From NCBI RefSeq assembly GCF_010993745.1, contig NZ_WOTN01000001.1:1305235-1369234 (forward strand): a DNA stretch of 64,000 nucleotides, in the 5' to 3' direction. This stretch comes from Fodinicola acaciae (GTDB taxonomy: Bacteria; Actinomycetota; Actinomycetes; Mycobacteriales; HKI-0501). The position numbers and the translations under genes were made by a program. Position 1 is the first letter of the stretch. Every line of letters begins with the position of its first letter. A model generated the notes under the pieces. That model had not been told where the DNA came from, did not search any database, and was given only the letters and a program-made list of their open reading frames with translations. Shown piece by piece: positions 1-7,596 of the stretch.

Positions 1-1236
1 CTGCCGGCCGACCGAGGCGAGTGAGCCGGCCACGCCGGCCATCGAACGCGGCATGCCGGAGATCGCGGTGGTGGTGATCGGCGGGTTCACCATCGCCAGA
101 TACACACCGAAGAACACGAAAACCAGCAGCACGTAGGCCATCGGAGTCGCCGGTCCGAGCAGCAGCGAGCCGGCGCCGCCGAGTGCCAGCGCGGTGCCGG
201 CGATGACCAGCGGCGGCCGCGGACCGTACACGCCGACCAGCCGGCCGGCGTAGGGCGCCGCGACGACGACCAGCAGACCGACCGGCAGCAGGCAGAGGCC
301 GGCAGGCAGCGCGGCCAGACCGCGTACGTCCTGCAGATACTGCGGGACCACGAACAGAAACGCGCCGAAGCCGCAGAGTGCGAGCAGCGCGATCAGGATC
401 GCCGAGCTGAACGGCACGCTGCGGAAAAGCCGCAGCTCCAGCAGCGGATCCTTGCGCCGCAGCTCGTACGCGACAAGTGCCACCGCTGCGAGCGCGGCGA
501 CCACGAACAGGCCGATGATGACCGGTGAGGTCCAACCCCACGTACGCGACTCGATGATCGCGTAGACGAGGCTGCCGAGCAGCACGATCACCAGGAGCTG
601 GCCGACCGGGTCGAAGCGGCGGCCGCGCGCCGCGCGTGACTCGGGGACGTACAAGGCGGTCAGCACGATCGCGGCGACCACGATCGGCACGTTGACCCAG
701 AAGATCGCGTGCCAGCCGAAGCCGTCGACCAGTGCGCCGCCGAGAATCGGCCCCAGCGCGAGGGAAAGTCCGGTCATCGAGCCGAAGACACCGACGGCTT
801 TGGCGCGCTCGGCCGGTTCTGGAAAGGCGGTGGCGATGATGGCCAGCGCGACCGGGTTGAGCATCGTGCCGCCGACCGCCTGGAGCGCTCGCGCGGCGAT
901 CAGCCAGCCGATCGTCGGCGCGAGCGCGCACAACAACGAGCCGGCGCCGAAGATGGCGAGGCCGGTCTGGAAGGCGCGGCGGCGGCCGAACCGGTCGGCC
1001 GCCGAGCCGCCGGCCAGCAGCAGGCTGGCCAGCACCAGGGTGTACGCGTCGACGGTCCACTGCAGCTGGGATCCGGTGGCGTGCAGGTCATGATGGATGG
1101 CGGGCAGGGCGACGTTGATGATGGAGATGTCCATCACCACGACGACGATGCTGGCGCAGCAGATCGCCAGCACCAGCTGGCGATGCCGGCGGCTGAGCTC
1201 GCCGGACGCCGCTCGCGCTCGTAGGGAAGCTGTCAT
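1..1236 (-). CDS. DHA2-type MFS drug efflux transporter, 3' end beyond window
   Basis: Multidrug proton antiporter of the inner membrane (EmrB/QacA-like DHA2 group). The reading frame is open from the ATG at 1236 to base 1, giving 412 residues of an expected 450-520. Residues 35-45 (MDISIINVALP) are the family's TM1 signature, and residues 76-87 (GGSAADRFGRRR) are MFS motif A between TM2 and TM3. Long hydrophobic segments follow throughout. It is divergent from a MerR regulator only 23 bp away, the usual arrangement for ligand-induced efflux, so control by that MerR protein is inferred. Substrate cannot be told from sequence. Confidence 0.9.
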   Translation of the reverse strand, partial: MTASLRARAASGELSRRHRQLVLAICCASIVVVVMDISIINVALPAIHHDLHATGSQLQWTVDAYTLVLASLLLAGGSAADRFGRRRAFQTGLAIFGAGSLLCALAPTIGWLIAARALQAVGGTMLNPVALAIIATAFPEPAERAKAVGVFGSMTGLSLALGPILGGALVDGFGWHAIFWVNVPIVVAAIVLTALYVPESRAARGRRFDPVGQLLVIVLLGSLVYAIIESRTWGWTSPVIIGLFVVAALAAVALVAYELRRKDPLLELRLFRSVPFSSAILIALLALCGFGAFLFVVPQYLQDVRGLAALPAGLCLLPVGLLVVVAAPYAGRLVGVYGPRPPLVIAGTALALGGAGSLLLGPATPMAYVLLVFVFFGVYLAMVNPPITTTAISGMPRSMAGVAGSLASVGRQ

Positions 1237-1246
1237 GTCGCGACGC

Positions 1247-1265
1247 TAGAATTGAGAGCGTGCTC
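1247..1265 (+). promoter_or_regulatory. Leaderless promoter and dyad at merR start
   Basis: TAGAAT at 1247-1252 lies 7 nt before the only usable start codon (GTG 1260), so the transcript probably starts at the start codon. The dyad GAGC-GT-GCTC at 1256-1265 covers that point, flanked by TTGA and TCAA, and is a plausible MerR operator. Confidence 0.5.
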
Positions 1266-1697
1266 GAAGTCAACCAGCGAGCCGAAGCGGCGGCGATCCC
1301 ACCTGAGGGGCTGACCATCGCTGACGCCGCCTACCGCACCGGCGTCAGCGTCCACACGCTCCGCTACTACGAGCGTGCCGGCCTGGTGGTGTCCGCGGTC
1401 GACCGCACGAGCAGCGGCCGCCGCCGCTATCACCGGCTGGACCTGGCCTGGATCCGGATCTGCACGAAGCTGCGCGACACCGGCATGCCGATCCGGACGA
1501 TCCGCCGTTACGCGCAACTGTGTGCCGCCGGTCCCGGCAACGAGGCCGAGCGGCTGGAGCTGCTGGAGGCGCACCGCGCCGAGGTGGTGGCGAGGCTCGC
1601 CGAGGTGCGGGAAAACCTGCGGACCATCGACCGGAAGATCAACACCTACCGGGACAGCCTGGCGGCCGGCGAGGCGGACCAGCTCTGGATGCGCTAG
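1260..1697 (+). CDS. MerR family transcriptional regulator
   Basis: DNA-binding regulator of 145 residues. The N-terminal winged helix (about residues 18-85) has the MerR signature: [20 protein letters not shown] followed by an arginine-rich wing (SSGRRRYH). A coiled-coil dimerisation helix fills residues 95-135, and there is no large effector domain, as in the smaller drug- or stress-sensing MerR proteins. GTG 1260 is the only start before the HTH. There is no Shine-Dalgarno sequence, which agrees with the leaderless promoter just upstream. It is divergent from the DHA2 efflux gene, its likely target. Confidence 0.9.
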   Translation: MLEVNQRAEAAAIPPEGLTIADAAYRTGVSVHTLRYYERAGLVVSAVDRTSSGRRRYHRLDLAWIRICTKLRDTGMPIRTIRRYAQLCAAGPGNEAERLELLEAHRAEVVARLAEVRENLRTIDRKINTYRDSLAAGEADQLWMR

Positions 1698-1701
1698 CAG
1701 C

Positions 1702-1707
1702 TAGGGT
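1702..1707 (+). promoter_or_regulatory. Putative leaderless -10 of thyA
   Basis: TAGGGT sits 7 nt before ATG 1715 in the 17-nt gap after merR. No good -35 is visible. It implies thyA-folA can be transcribed separately from merR. Confidence 0.4.
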
Positions 1708-1714
1708 CGTGGTC

Positions 1715-2512
1715 ATGCCGGACACGCAGTACGAAGACCTGCTCCGCCACGTCCTGGACAGCGGAGCGCGCAAGGCGGATCGCACCGGCACCGGCACCAG
1801 GTCGATCTTCGGTCACCAGCTGCGCTATCGGCTGTCCGACGGTTTTCCGTTGATCACCACGAAAAAGGTGCACTTCCGGTCGATCGCGTACGAGCTGCTG
1901 TGGTTCCTGCGCGGCGACGGCAACGTCACGTGGCTGCAGGACAACGGCGTGACGATCTGGGACGAGTGGGCCGCGCCAGATGGTGATCTCGGACCGGTCT
2001 ACGGCGTGCAGTGGCGGTCGTGGCCGACGCCGGACGGCGGTCACGTCGACCAGATCGGCGAGGTGCTGCGTACGCTGCGCGACAACCCCGACTCGCGGCG
2101 GATCATCGTGTCGGCGTGGAACGTGTCCGACATCCCCCGGATGGCGTTGCCGCCCTGCCACGCGTTCTTCCAGTTCTACGTGGCCGACGGCCGGCTCTCC
2201 TGCCAGCTCTACCAGCGCAGCGCCGACCTGTTTCTGGGCGTGCCGTTCAACATCGCCAGCTACGCCCTGCTCACGCACATGATCGCGCAGCAGGTCGGCC
2301 TCGGTGTCGGTGACTTCGTGTGGACCGGCGGCGACTGCCACATCTACGACAACCACGAGCAGCAGGTCCGCACCCAGCTCGCGCGCGACGCGCGGCCGTT
2401 TCCGACGCTGAGCCTGAAGCCGGCGGACAGCCTGTTCGACTACACGTACGAGCACATCTCGGTCGACGGCTATGACCCGCATCCGGGCATCAAGGCGCCA
2501 GTGGCGGTGTGA
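1715..2512 (+). CDS. thyA: Thymidylate synthase ThyA
   Basis: Makes dTMP from dUMP using methylene-tetrahydrofolate as carbon donor and reductant, releasing dihydrofolate. The protein has 265 residues (E. coli ThyA 264). The catalytic cysteine is C148 in [15 protein letters not shown], and the phosphate-binding arginines ([13 protein letters not shown]) and the folate-binding C terminus are present. ATG 1715 matches the family N terminus; a GTG six bases earlier is possible. The stop codon abuts the GTG start of folA, so the dihydrofolate product and its recycling enzyme are translationally coupled. Confidence 0.97.
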   Translation: MPDTQYEDLLRHVLDSGARKADRTGTGTRSIFGHQLRYRLSDGFPLITTKKVHFRSIAYELLWFLRGDGNVTWLQDNGVTIWDEWAAPDGDLGPVYGVQWRSWPTPDGGHVDQIGEVLRTLRDNPDSRRIIVSAWNVSDIPRMALPPCHAFFQFYVADGRLSCQLYQRSADLFLGVPFNIASYALLTHMIAQQVGLGVGDFVWTGGDCHIYDNHEQQVRTQLARDARPFPTLSLKPADSLFDYTYEHISVDGYDPHPGIKAPVAV

Positions 2513-2971
2513 GTGATAGGCGTCGAGTGGGCCCAGTCGTCCAACGGTGTGATTGGCCGTGACGGCGTGCTGCCCTGGCATCTGCCCGAGGACATGGCAC
2601 ATTTCCGGACGCTGACCGCTGGCGCGACCGTGCTGATGGGCCGGCGTACGTGGGAGTCGCTGCCGCCGCGGTTCCGGCCGCTGCCGGGCCGGCGCAACCT
2701 GGTGCTGTCGCGCAGGCCGCAGGACGGCGTCGAGACCTTCGCCGACCTGTCGCAGGCGCTCGCGGCCGCGTCCGGAGACGTCTGGGTCATGGGTGGCGCG
2801 GCCGTGTACGAGGCGGCGCTCCCGTACGCGGACCGGATCGTGGTCACCGAGATCCAGGAGAGCTTCGACGGCGACACGTACGCGCCGAAGATCGGCCGCG
2901 AGCCGGACACGGTCGGCGACTGGCAGGAGTCGTCCACCGGCCTCCACTATCGCTTTCTGACCTGGGGTTAG
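2513..2971 (+). CDS. folA: Dihydrofolate reductase
   Basis: Reduces dihydrofolate to tetrahydrofolate with NADPH, closing the cycle opened by ThyA. The 152-residue protein shows the family core: NGVIGRDGVLPWHLPEDM with the substrate-binding acidic residue, GRRTWESLP for NADPH contact, and VMGGAAVYEAALP before the last strands. The GTG start immediately follows the thyA stop with no gap. The 3' end overlaps the convergent amidohydrolase by 4 bp. Confidence 0.96.
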   Translation: MIGVEWAQSSNGVIGRDGVLPWHLPEDMAHFRTLTAGATVLMGRRTWESLPPRFRPLPGRRNLVLSRRPQDGVETFADLSQALAAASGDVWVMGGAAVYEAALPYADRIVVTEIQESFDGDTYAPKIGREPDTVGDWQESSTGLHYRFLTWG

Positions 2972-3810
2972 CCGAGACCGAGCAGCGGCAGCGTGTCGCG
3001 GAAGATGACCGACTCGACGGCCGCGGCGTCGATGCCGTGCAGGCCTTTGGGACTCTCCACGGCGGCGACCGCGCGCAGCCCGTCGACCGTCTCGTTGACC
3101 GTGGTGAACGGATAGTCGGTGCCGAACAGGATCTTGTCCCACACGCCGTACTCCTGCACCAGCATCAGCGCGCGCCACAGCTGGAACGGCCGGTAGACCA
3201 GTGCCGACACGTCCGCGTACACGTGCGGATGCTTGCGGACGACGGCGATGCACTCCCCCTCGTACGGATGGCCGAGGTGGGCGAGGATCATCCGCAGCTC
3301 CGGAAAGCGCGTCGCCACCGGGTCGAGCAAGGCCGGTCGTGCGTATGCGATCGGTGCCTGCGAGACGAAGGTGGTGCCGGTGTGCAGCAGCACCGGCAGC
3401 TGGTGCTCCTGCGCGTACGTCCACAGTGGATCGCACAGCTCGTCGCTGGGGTCGAAGCCGGCGTACATCGGCATCAGCTTGATCCCGCGCAGGCCGAGGC
3501 TCTGGTGCGCGACCTTCATCTCCTCCTGCCAGCCGGGCTGGGTCGGGTCGAGTGCCATGAAGCCGATCAGGTGCTCGGGATGCGCGGCCGCGTATTCGGC
3601 GACGATCTCGTCGTCGACCCACTGGCCGGACAGCCGTGCCTTCGCGCCGAAGACGATCGTCCGCGTGCCCTCCGGTGCGCTGGCCAGGTAATCCTCCCAG
3701 CGGACTCGCAGGTCGACCGGCTCGGTCCGGGAACGTGACGACTGCGCCACGAACGACTCGGTGAAGTGGCTGTGGTCGCGGAAGAAGTGGCTGTGTACGT
3801 CGATGATCAC
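2968..3810 (-). CDS. Amidohydrolase family 2 (TIM-barrel) protein
   Basis: A 280-residue metal-dependent hydrolase or decarboxylase of the amidohydrolase-2 (ACMSD-like) group. The N-terminal DVHSH gives the first two metal ligands, the mid-protein HTG and HLGHP supply further histidines, and GTDYPF near residue 230 holds the catalytic aspartate. There is no signal peptide, so it is cytoplasmic. The start is GTG 3810; TAGGAT at 3818-3823 lies 7 nt upstream, indicating a leaderless transcript whose promoter overlaps the stop codon of the next gene. Substrate unknown. Confidence 0.85.
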   Translation of the reverse strand: MIIDVHSHFFRDHSHFTESFVAQSSRSRTEPVDLRVRWEDYLASAPEGTRTIVFGAKARLSGQWVDDEIVAEYAAAHPEHLIGFMALDPTQPGWQEEMKVAHQSLGLRGIKLMPMYAGFDPSDELCDPLWTYAQEHQLPVLLHTGTTFVSQAPIAYARPALLDPVATRFPELRMILAHLGHPYEGECIAVVRKHPHVYADVSALVYRPFQLWRALMLVQEYGVWDKILFGTDYPFTTVNETVDGLRAVAAVESPKGLHGIDAAAVESVIFRDTLPLLGLG

Positions 3811-3817
3811 GTTCGAG

Positions 3818-3823
3818 ATCCTA
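3818..3823 (-). promoter_or_regulatory. Leaderless -10 of the amidohydrolase gene
   Basis: On the minus strand TAGGAT is followed by 7 nt and then GTG 3810. The hexamer overlaps the TAG stop of the Clp-N gene. Confidence 0.5.
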
Positions 3824-4300
3824 GTTGCTTTTCTCTAATGCCGAAAGAACGTACGCCTTGTCGATGTGCATCGACGCCAGCAAATCGGCGGCCGGATCCG
3901 GCGATCGCGTCGCCAGCAACTCTTTGAGGAGGAACTTCGGAGCGAGGCGGCGCGTACGCAAGGTCGTCGCGCCCACCGCCTTGCCGAGGATGGCGCGAGC
4001 GGCCGACGACACCGGTGGACGCTTGCCGAGGGGCGGCTGGCCGACCGGCTGGAAGTCGCGCGTGTCGATGCCGATCGCCAGCAGGGCCGCCCGGTCCAGC
4101 TCGTCCAGCGCCTCGCGCGCGGCCGACAGATCGACGCCGAGAGCCTTCGCCGGTGCCGACTCAGGTGCGTGCAGCAGGCCGAGCAGCAGGTGCTCGGTGC
4201 CGAGCCGCCGGTCGCCACGCCGCCGCGCCTCGTGCAGCGCCGCCTTCATCACCACCGTGAACGGTTGTTTGCCGCCGTACGCGTCCACCATCTCACTCAC
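3821..4300 (-). CDS. Stand-alone Clp N-domain (double Clp repeat) protein
   Basis: A 159-residue protein built mainly of the double ClpN repeat that in ClpA/ClpC binds adaptors and substrates. Repeat 1 (about residues 8-60) contains ALHEARRRGDRRLGTEHLLL, the canonical EA...LGTEHLLLG pattern; repeat 2 spans about residues 85-155. No AAA+ module, Walker motif or protease domain follows, so it cannot unfold proteins itself. GTG 4300 overlaps the upstream HTH gene stop by 4 bp, so the two are coupled. Family knowledge suggests a role as adaptor, decoy or ligand sensor for the HTH partner, but this is inference. Confidence 0.85.
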   Translation of the reverse strand: MSEMVDAYGGKQPFTVVMKAALHEARRRGDRRLGTEHLLLGLLHAPESAPAKALGVDLSAAREALDELDRAALLAIGIDTRDFQPVGQPPLGKRPPVSSAARAILGKAVGATTLRTRRLAPKFLLKELLATRSPDPAADLLASMHIDKAYVLSALEKSN

Positions 4301-4497
4301 TTTCCGTGCTTCGCGTGTGCCGACTGCCGGGACACCCCGAGCGCGTCGCCGATCTGTTCCCACGACCAGCCCTGCTCTCTGGCACGCCTGACCGCGGCGG
4401 CCTCGACCTGCTCGGCCAGCCGGTGCAACGCGCCGACGGCGCGCAACGCGACGGCCGGGTCGGTCGAGCGGAGCTGTTCGGACAGCGGGTTGTCCAT
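4297..4497 (-). CDS. Small helix-turn-helix protein, probable repressor
   Basis: A 66-residue protein: an N-terminal helix (residues 1-35), then a sigma-like HTH with the core WSWEQIGDALGVSRQSAHAK. No effector domain, so ligand or protein sensing may come from the co-translated Clp-N partner. ATG 4497 is chosen because it lies 7 nt below a -10 box inside the upstream palindrome and mirrors the start of the divergent monooxygenase. The three 16-bp dyads between the genes are the obvious candidate binding sites. Longer starts exist but would run into the promoter. Confidence 0.75.
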   Translation of the reverse strand: MDNPLSEQLRSTDPAVALRAVGALHRLAEQVEAAAVRRAREQGWSWEQIGDALGVSRQSAHAKHGK

Positions 4498-4501
4498 GCC
4501 T

Positions 4502-4566
4502 GTCAGTTTGGATTGACAAGCTGTGGTTGTCAATCCAAACTGACGCTCATGTCAATTCAAACTGAC
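4502..4566. promoter_or_regulatory. Perfectly symmetric divergent promoter with three operators
   Basis: Arms 4502-4519 and 4527-4544 are exact 18-bp inverted repeats around a 7-nt centre. The plus promoter is TTGACA (4513-4518), 17 bp, CAAACT (4536-4541), 7 nt, ATG 4549. The minus promoter is its mirror image: -35 at 4528-4533, 17 bp, -10 at 4505-4510, 7 nt, ATG 4497. The 16-bp unit GTCA-N8-TGAC occurs at 4502-4517, 4529-4544 and, with one change, 4551-4566 over the monooxygenase start. Both transcripts are predicted to be leaderless. Confidence 0.75.
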
Positions 4567-5955
4567 ACCTTCGACGTGGTGATATGTGGTGCTGGACCGA
4601 CCGGCCTGCTGGTGGCTTGCGAGCTGGCGCTGGCCGGTGCCCGACCGGTTGTCCTGGATCGGCGGCCAGAGCCGAGCGCGCTGCCGAAAGCCAACGGCAT
4701 CATCGGCCAGCCGGTGCGGCTGCTCGCGATGCGCGGCCTGCTCAATGGTCAGCGATACATGACGGCGCTGCCGGCGTTTCCGTTCGGCGACGTGCCGGTG
4801 CGGTTGTACGACTGCAAGGTCCCCGGCCTGCTGATGCCCCAGCCAGAGCTGGAGGCCTTGCTGGCGCGGCGTGCGACCGAGCTCGCTGTGGCCGTACGCC
4901 GCGGCCATGAGTTGGTCGACTTCCAGCACGACGAGACGGTGCATGTAACCGTGTCCAGCGCGGCCGACACGTACACACTGAGCTGTGGTTACCTGGTCGG
5001 CTGCGATGGCGGACGCAGCGTCGTACGGGAGCGGTGCGGGATCGGATTCCCCGGCTCGGTCGATCCGGAAGTGCTGCGCTTGGGTCATTTCAGGGTGCCG
5101 ACGGCGACCGGTGACTACACCGCCGCCGGCTGGCAGATCCCGGGCTTCGGCCGGCTCGAGCGAGGCTGGAACCGTACGGCCGCCGGTGCCGTGCTGGCGA
5201 TGTCGCTGCAGCCGGGCGTGCTGATCGTCGGCATCCGCGAGCCTGGCACGATCACCGACGACTCACCGCTGACCATGCCGGAGCTGCACGCCACCGCTCG
5301 CCGCGTGATCGGCGCGGAGCTGCCGGTCGACGACCCGATCTGGCTGTCGCGGGTGGTCACGCAGTCGCGGCTGGCTGACCGCTATCGGGACGGCCGGGTC
5401 TTCGTCGCCGGCGATGCCGCGCACCTGTTCCCGGCCGGTGGTGCGCTCACGGTGTGCCTGGCCGATGCGGCCAACCTCGGCTGGAAGCTGGCGGCGGCGC
5501 TGCGCGGCCGCACCGACCTTCTCGACACCTATGAGAGCGAGCGCCGGCCGGTCGCCGCACGTGCACTGGCCCAGACGAAAGCGCAGGCCGCACTGTCCAG
5601 CGCTACCGGACCGTACGCCGATGCGCTCCGCACCTTCGTCGGCGAGCTCGTGGCGTACGACGATCCACGCAGGCACGTCGGGCGGCTGCTGGACGGCTCG
5701 GACGTGCGCTATCCGACGGACGTGGATCACCAGCTGGCCGGCACCTTCGTCCCCAACCTGCCGCTCGACCTGTCCAGCGGCCGGCCGGTGTTGGTCAATC
5801 AGCCCGTTCCGGACCAGTGGCGCGACCGTGTCGATGCCGCGCCGGGCACGTACGACTGTCCGCCGATGCTGGTCCGGCCGGACGGCTATGTGGCCTGGGC
5901 CGGTGAGGACAGCGTCGGCCTTCAGAGCGCGTTGGCGTACTGGTTCGACCGCTGA
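4549..5955 (+). CDS. FAD-dependent aromatic monooxygenase
   Basis: Class A flavoprotein hydroxylase (468 residues) expected to insert oxygen into an aromatic substrate using NAD(P)H. The N-terminal Rossmann motif GAGPTG is at residues 12-17 followed by an acidic strand end (VLDRRPE). The DG motif is seen as VGCDGGRSVVRE, and the second FAD motif as VFVAGDAAHLFPAGG. The group includes rifampicin and anthracycline hydroxylases, so drug inactivation is possible but unproven. It lacks the full thioredoxin-like C-terminal domain of phenol hydroxylases. Regulation through the shared palindrome with the HTH/Clp-N operon is likely. Its 3' end overlaps the convergent gene by 34 bp. Confidence 0.88.
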   Translation: MSIQTDTFDVVICGAGPTGLLVACELALAGARPVVLDRRPEPSALPKANGIIGQPVRLLAMRGLLNGQRYMTALPAFPFGDVPVRLYDCKVPGLLMPQPELEALLARRATELAVAVRRGHELVDFQHDETVHVTVSSAADTYTLSCGYLVGCDGGRSVVRERCGIGFPGSVDPEVLRLGHFRVPTATGDYTAAGWQIPGFGRLERGWNRTAAGAVLAMSLQPGVLIVGIREPGTITDDSPLTMPELHATARRVIGAELPVDDPIWLSRVVTQSRLADRYRDGRVFVAGDAAHLFPAGGALTVCLADAANLGWKLAAALRGRTDLLDTYESERRPVAARALAQTKAQAALSSATGPYADALRTFVGELVAYDDPRRHVGRLLDGSDVRYPTDVDHQLAGTFVPNLPLDLSSGRPVLVNQPVPDQWRDRVDAAPGTYDCPPMLVRPDGYVAWAGEDSVGLQSALAYWFDR

Positions 5956-7145
5956 CGGCGCTTCTCGGTGCGTACGCGCGTGCGCACCACCCGCTTGATC
6001 CGCGGCCAACTGCTCGCGCGACGAGGTCGAGGCCCCGGCCGCGGTGCTGGCTGGGGTGGCGCCACGGCCTCGACCGCCGGCTCCTCGGGGATCTCTTCGG
6101 CCTCCTCGACGTCGACGACCGGCGCCGGACGGGGGTTTTCGGCCCGCGCGGCCTTCTCCTCGTCCAGCCGCAGCCGATAGGCCCGATAGCCCTCCCAGGC
6201 CGCGCGCGGGTCGGTCACGCCGTGGTCGACCGACCACCTGGTCGCCTTGATCGTGGTGATCGGGAAGTAGAAGCGGCGGATCGCCGAGAACACCGCGCCG
6301 GAGCCGTCGCTGCGTACGCCTTCCGCGGTCAACTGCATGTGCTGGCGGCGGCGCGTGTGCAGGCCCCACAGCCACGGACTGAGGATCGTGAACATCGCGA
6401 TCACCACGGCCAGCGGTGTCGGCGTGCCGTGGTCGCTGAACTGGATGTAGTTGACGCTCGCGACGATCGCGGCGATCGCGTACGCGGACCGCCGCAGCCG
6501 GCCGGCCGTGCGGTTGTCCTTGCGGATCAACGCGTCGTGTGCGTGCCAGTTGACGTACAACGCGACACTCTCGGCGGCCAGGGCGGCGATCGCGCCGACC
6601 GTCCACCTGATCCAGAACGGACTGCTCTCCGGCACCAGGTGGTCGTGCGCGTAGCTGGCCTGGCCCCACGCGCTCACGCCGTTGACGATCAGGATCGGAC
6701 CGGCGCTGCGGAGCCAGTCCCATCGGCTCGGCTTGACCGGCGCCAACACGACCGGCTGCTCGGCCGGTGGCTCCGGGACCGTACGACCGACCGGTGCGGC
6801 CGCCGGAGTCGCCGGCCGCACCGGCGAGGTCGACGGCGAGGTCGACGGCGAGTCCCAGCTGATCGGCGTCCAGTTCAGCTCGGTCGACCACTCGCTCGCG
6901 GTGTCCGAGAAAGACGTGTCGGTCGAGGTCGACATGCTCGAAGGCTCCGGATCGGACAGCGGCCACAGGTCGGTGGCCGGAATGGTCGTTGTGGCTGGCA
7001 TGGTGGCTGGTGCTGGCGAGGTGGCGGCGGTGACCGCGGCTTTCTGCCTGTCGAGCATCGCCTGCGCGCGCTCGCGCGCCTTCTGCGCCTTCTTCTCTCG
7101 CCGACCGGACAGCAGGCCTCGGGACTCATTGACGTCCAGGCTCAC
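5922..7145 (-). CDS. DUF2637-like four-helix membrane protein
   Basis: A membrane protein of about 407 residues. The N terminus is charged and then Ser/Thr/Pro-rich (low complexity). A central block of four hydrophobic helices resembles the DUF2637 group seen in actinobacterial chromosomes and plasmids. The C terminus is Pro- and Arg-rich, ending in a very basic stretch. I prefer GTG 7145 (VSLDVNESRG) because the preceding DNA has little coding character; a start at 7241 would add 32 residues. Function unknown; the basic tail suggests nucleic-acid or lipid contact. The 3' end overlaps the monooxygenase tail to tail. Confidence 0.65.
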   Translation of the reverse strand: MSLDVNESRGLLSGRREKKAQKARERAQAMLDRQKAAVTAATSPAPATMPATTTIPATDLWPLSDPEPSSMSTSTDTSFSDTASEWSTELNWTPISWDSPSTSPSTSPVRPATPAAAPVGRTVPEPPAEQPVVLAPVKPSRWDWLRSAGPILIVNGVSAWGQASYAHDHLVPESSPFWIRWTVGAIAALAAESVALYVNWHAHDALIRKDNRTAGRLRRSAYAIAAIVASVNYIQFSDHGTPTPLAVVIAMFTILSPWLWGLHTRRRQHMQLTAEGVRSDGSGAVFSAIRRFYFPITTIKATRWSVDHGVTDPRAAWEGYRAYRLRLDEEKAARAENPRPAPVVDVEEAEEIPEEPAVEAVAPPQPAPRPGPRPRRASSWPRIKRVVRTRVRTEKRRQRSNQYANAL

Positions 7146-7596
7146 CGGCCGACGCCGCTTCTCTTCGTCGAGACAGTCACGGGGAGGCAGGCTACCCGCC
7201 GCTTCGGACCGCGCTGCGCGGAGAACACACTTCGCTGGCACCGATACGCCGCACGCATCGACTGAAAAGCCTTGTCTGGCGCGGATTCACCGGCCGCCGT
7301 CATGCGGAGCCGGCATTATTTCGATGCATTTCAGGTCGAGTGCCCACTAATTTCGCCACCCGGACACCGCTCCGCACGCGGGCCGCTGCGGTAAAATGCC
7401 AGGCTTGCTATAGAAAGCACCTATATCAACATATACATATCGCGGCTTCGGCTCTCGGTACGATCGTGCGACCTGGCCAATGCCGTCAGCGACCTCTCGG
7501 CCCACGCCTGTTCCCGAGCCCGGTCATTGCGGTGGTGACCTGCCCACGACAGTGGCGTCGGAGTGGCGCCAGAAGCGATTGCCCTGGAGGGTATGA
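7146..7596. other. Divergent intergenic region with AT-rich island
   Basis: About 450 nt without a convincing gene. Bases 7391-7440 form an AT-rich island in a 70% GC background (runs of TATA and ATATACATAT) and probably carry promoters for one or both flanking genes; TTGCTA (7405-7410), 16 bp, CAACAT is one option. TGCT-N6-AGCA at 7406-7419 is a short dyad. Nothing else was recognised. Confidence 0.4.

Noticed and set aside
709-1224. Plus-strand frames across the first efflux gene
   Set aside because: Antisense to a well-supported DHA2 transporter that simply runs off the window edge.
1694-3622. Long open frame antisense to thyA-folA (over 600 codons)
   Set aside because: High GC leaves antisense frames open; composition is Arg/Gly-rich with no domain, and clear enzymes lie on the other strand.
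4549-5955. Naming the monooxygenase a rifampicin monooxygenase (rox)
   Set aside because: Fold and motifs fit the broad class A group but no specific feature was recognised, and no rifamycin-associated element was seen.
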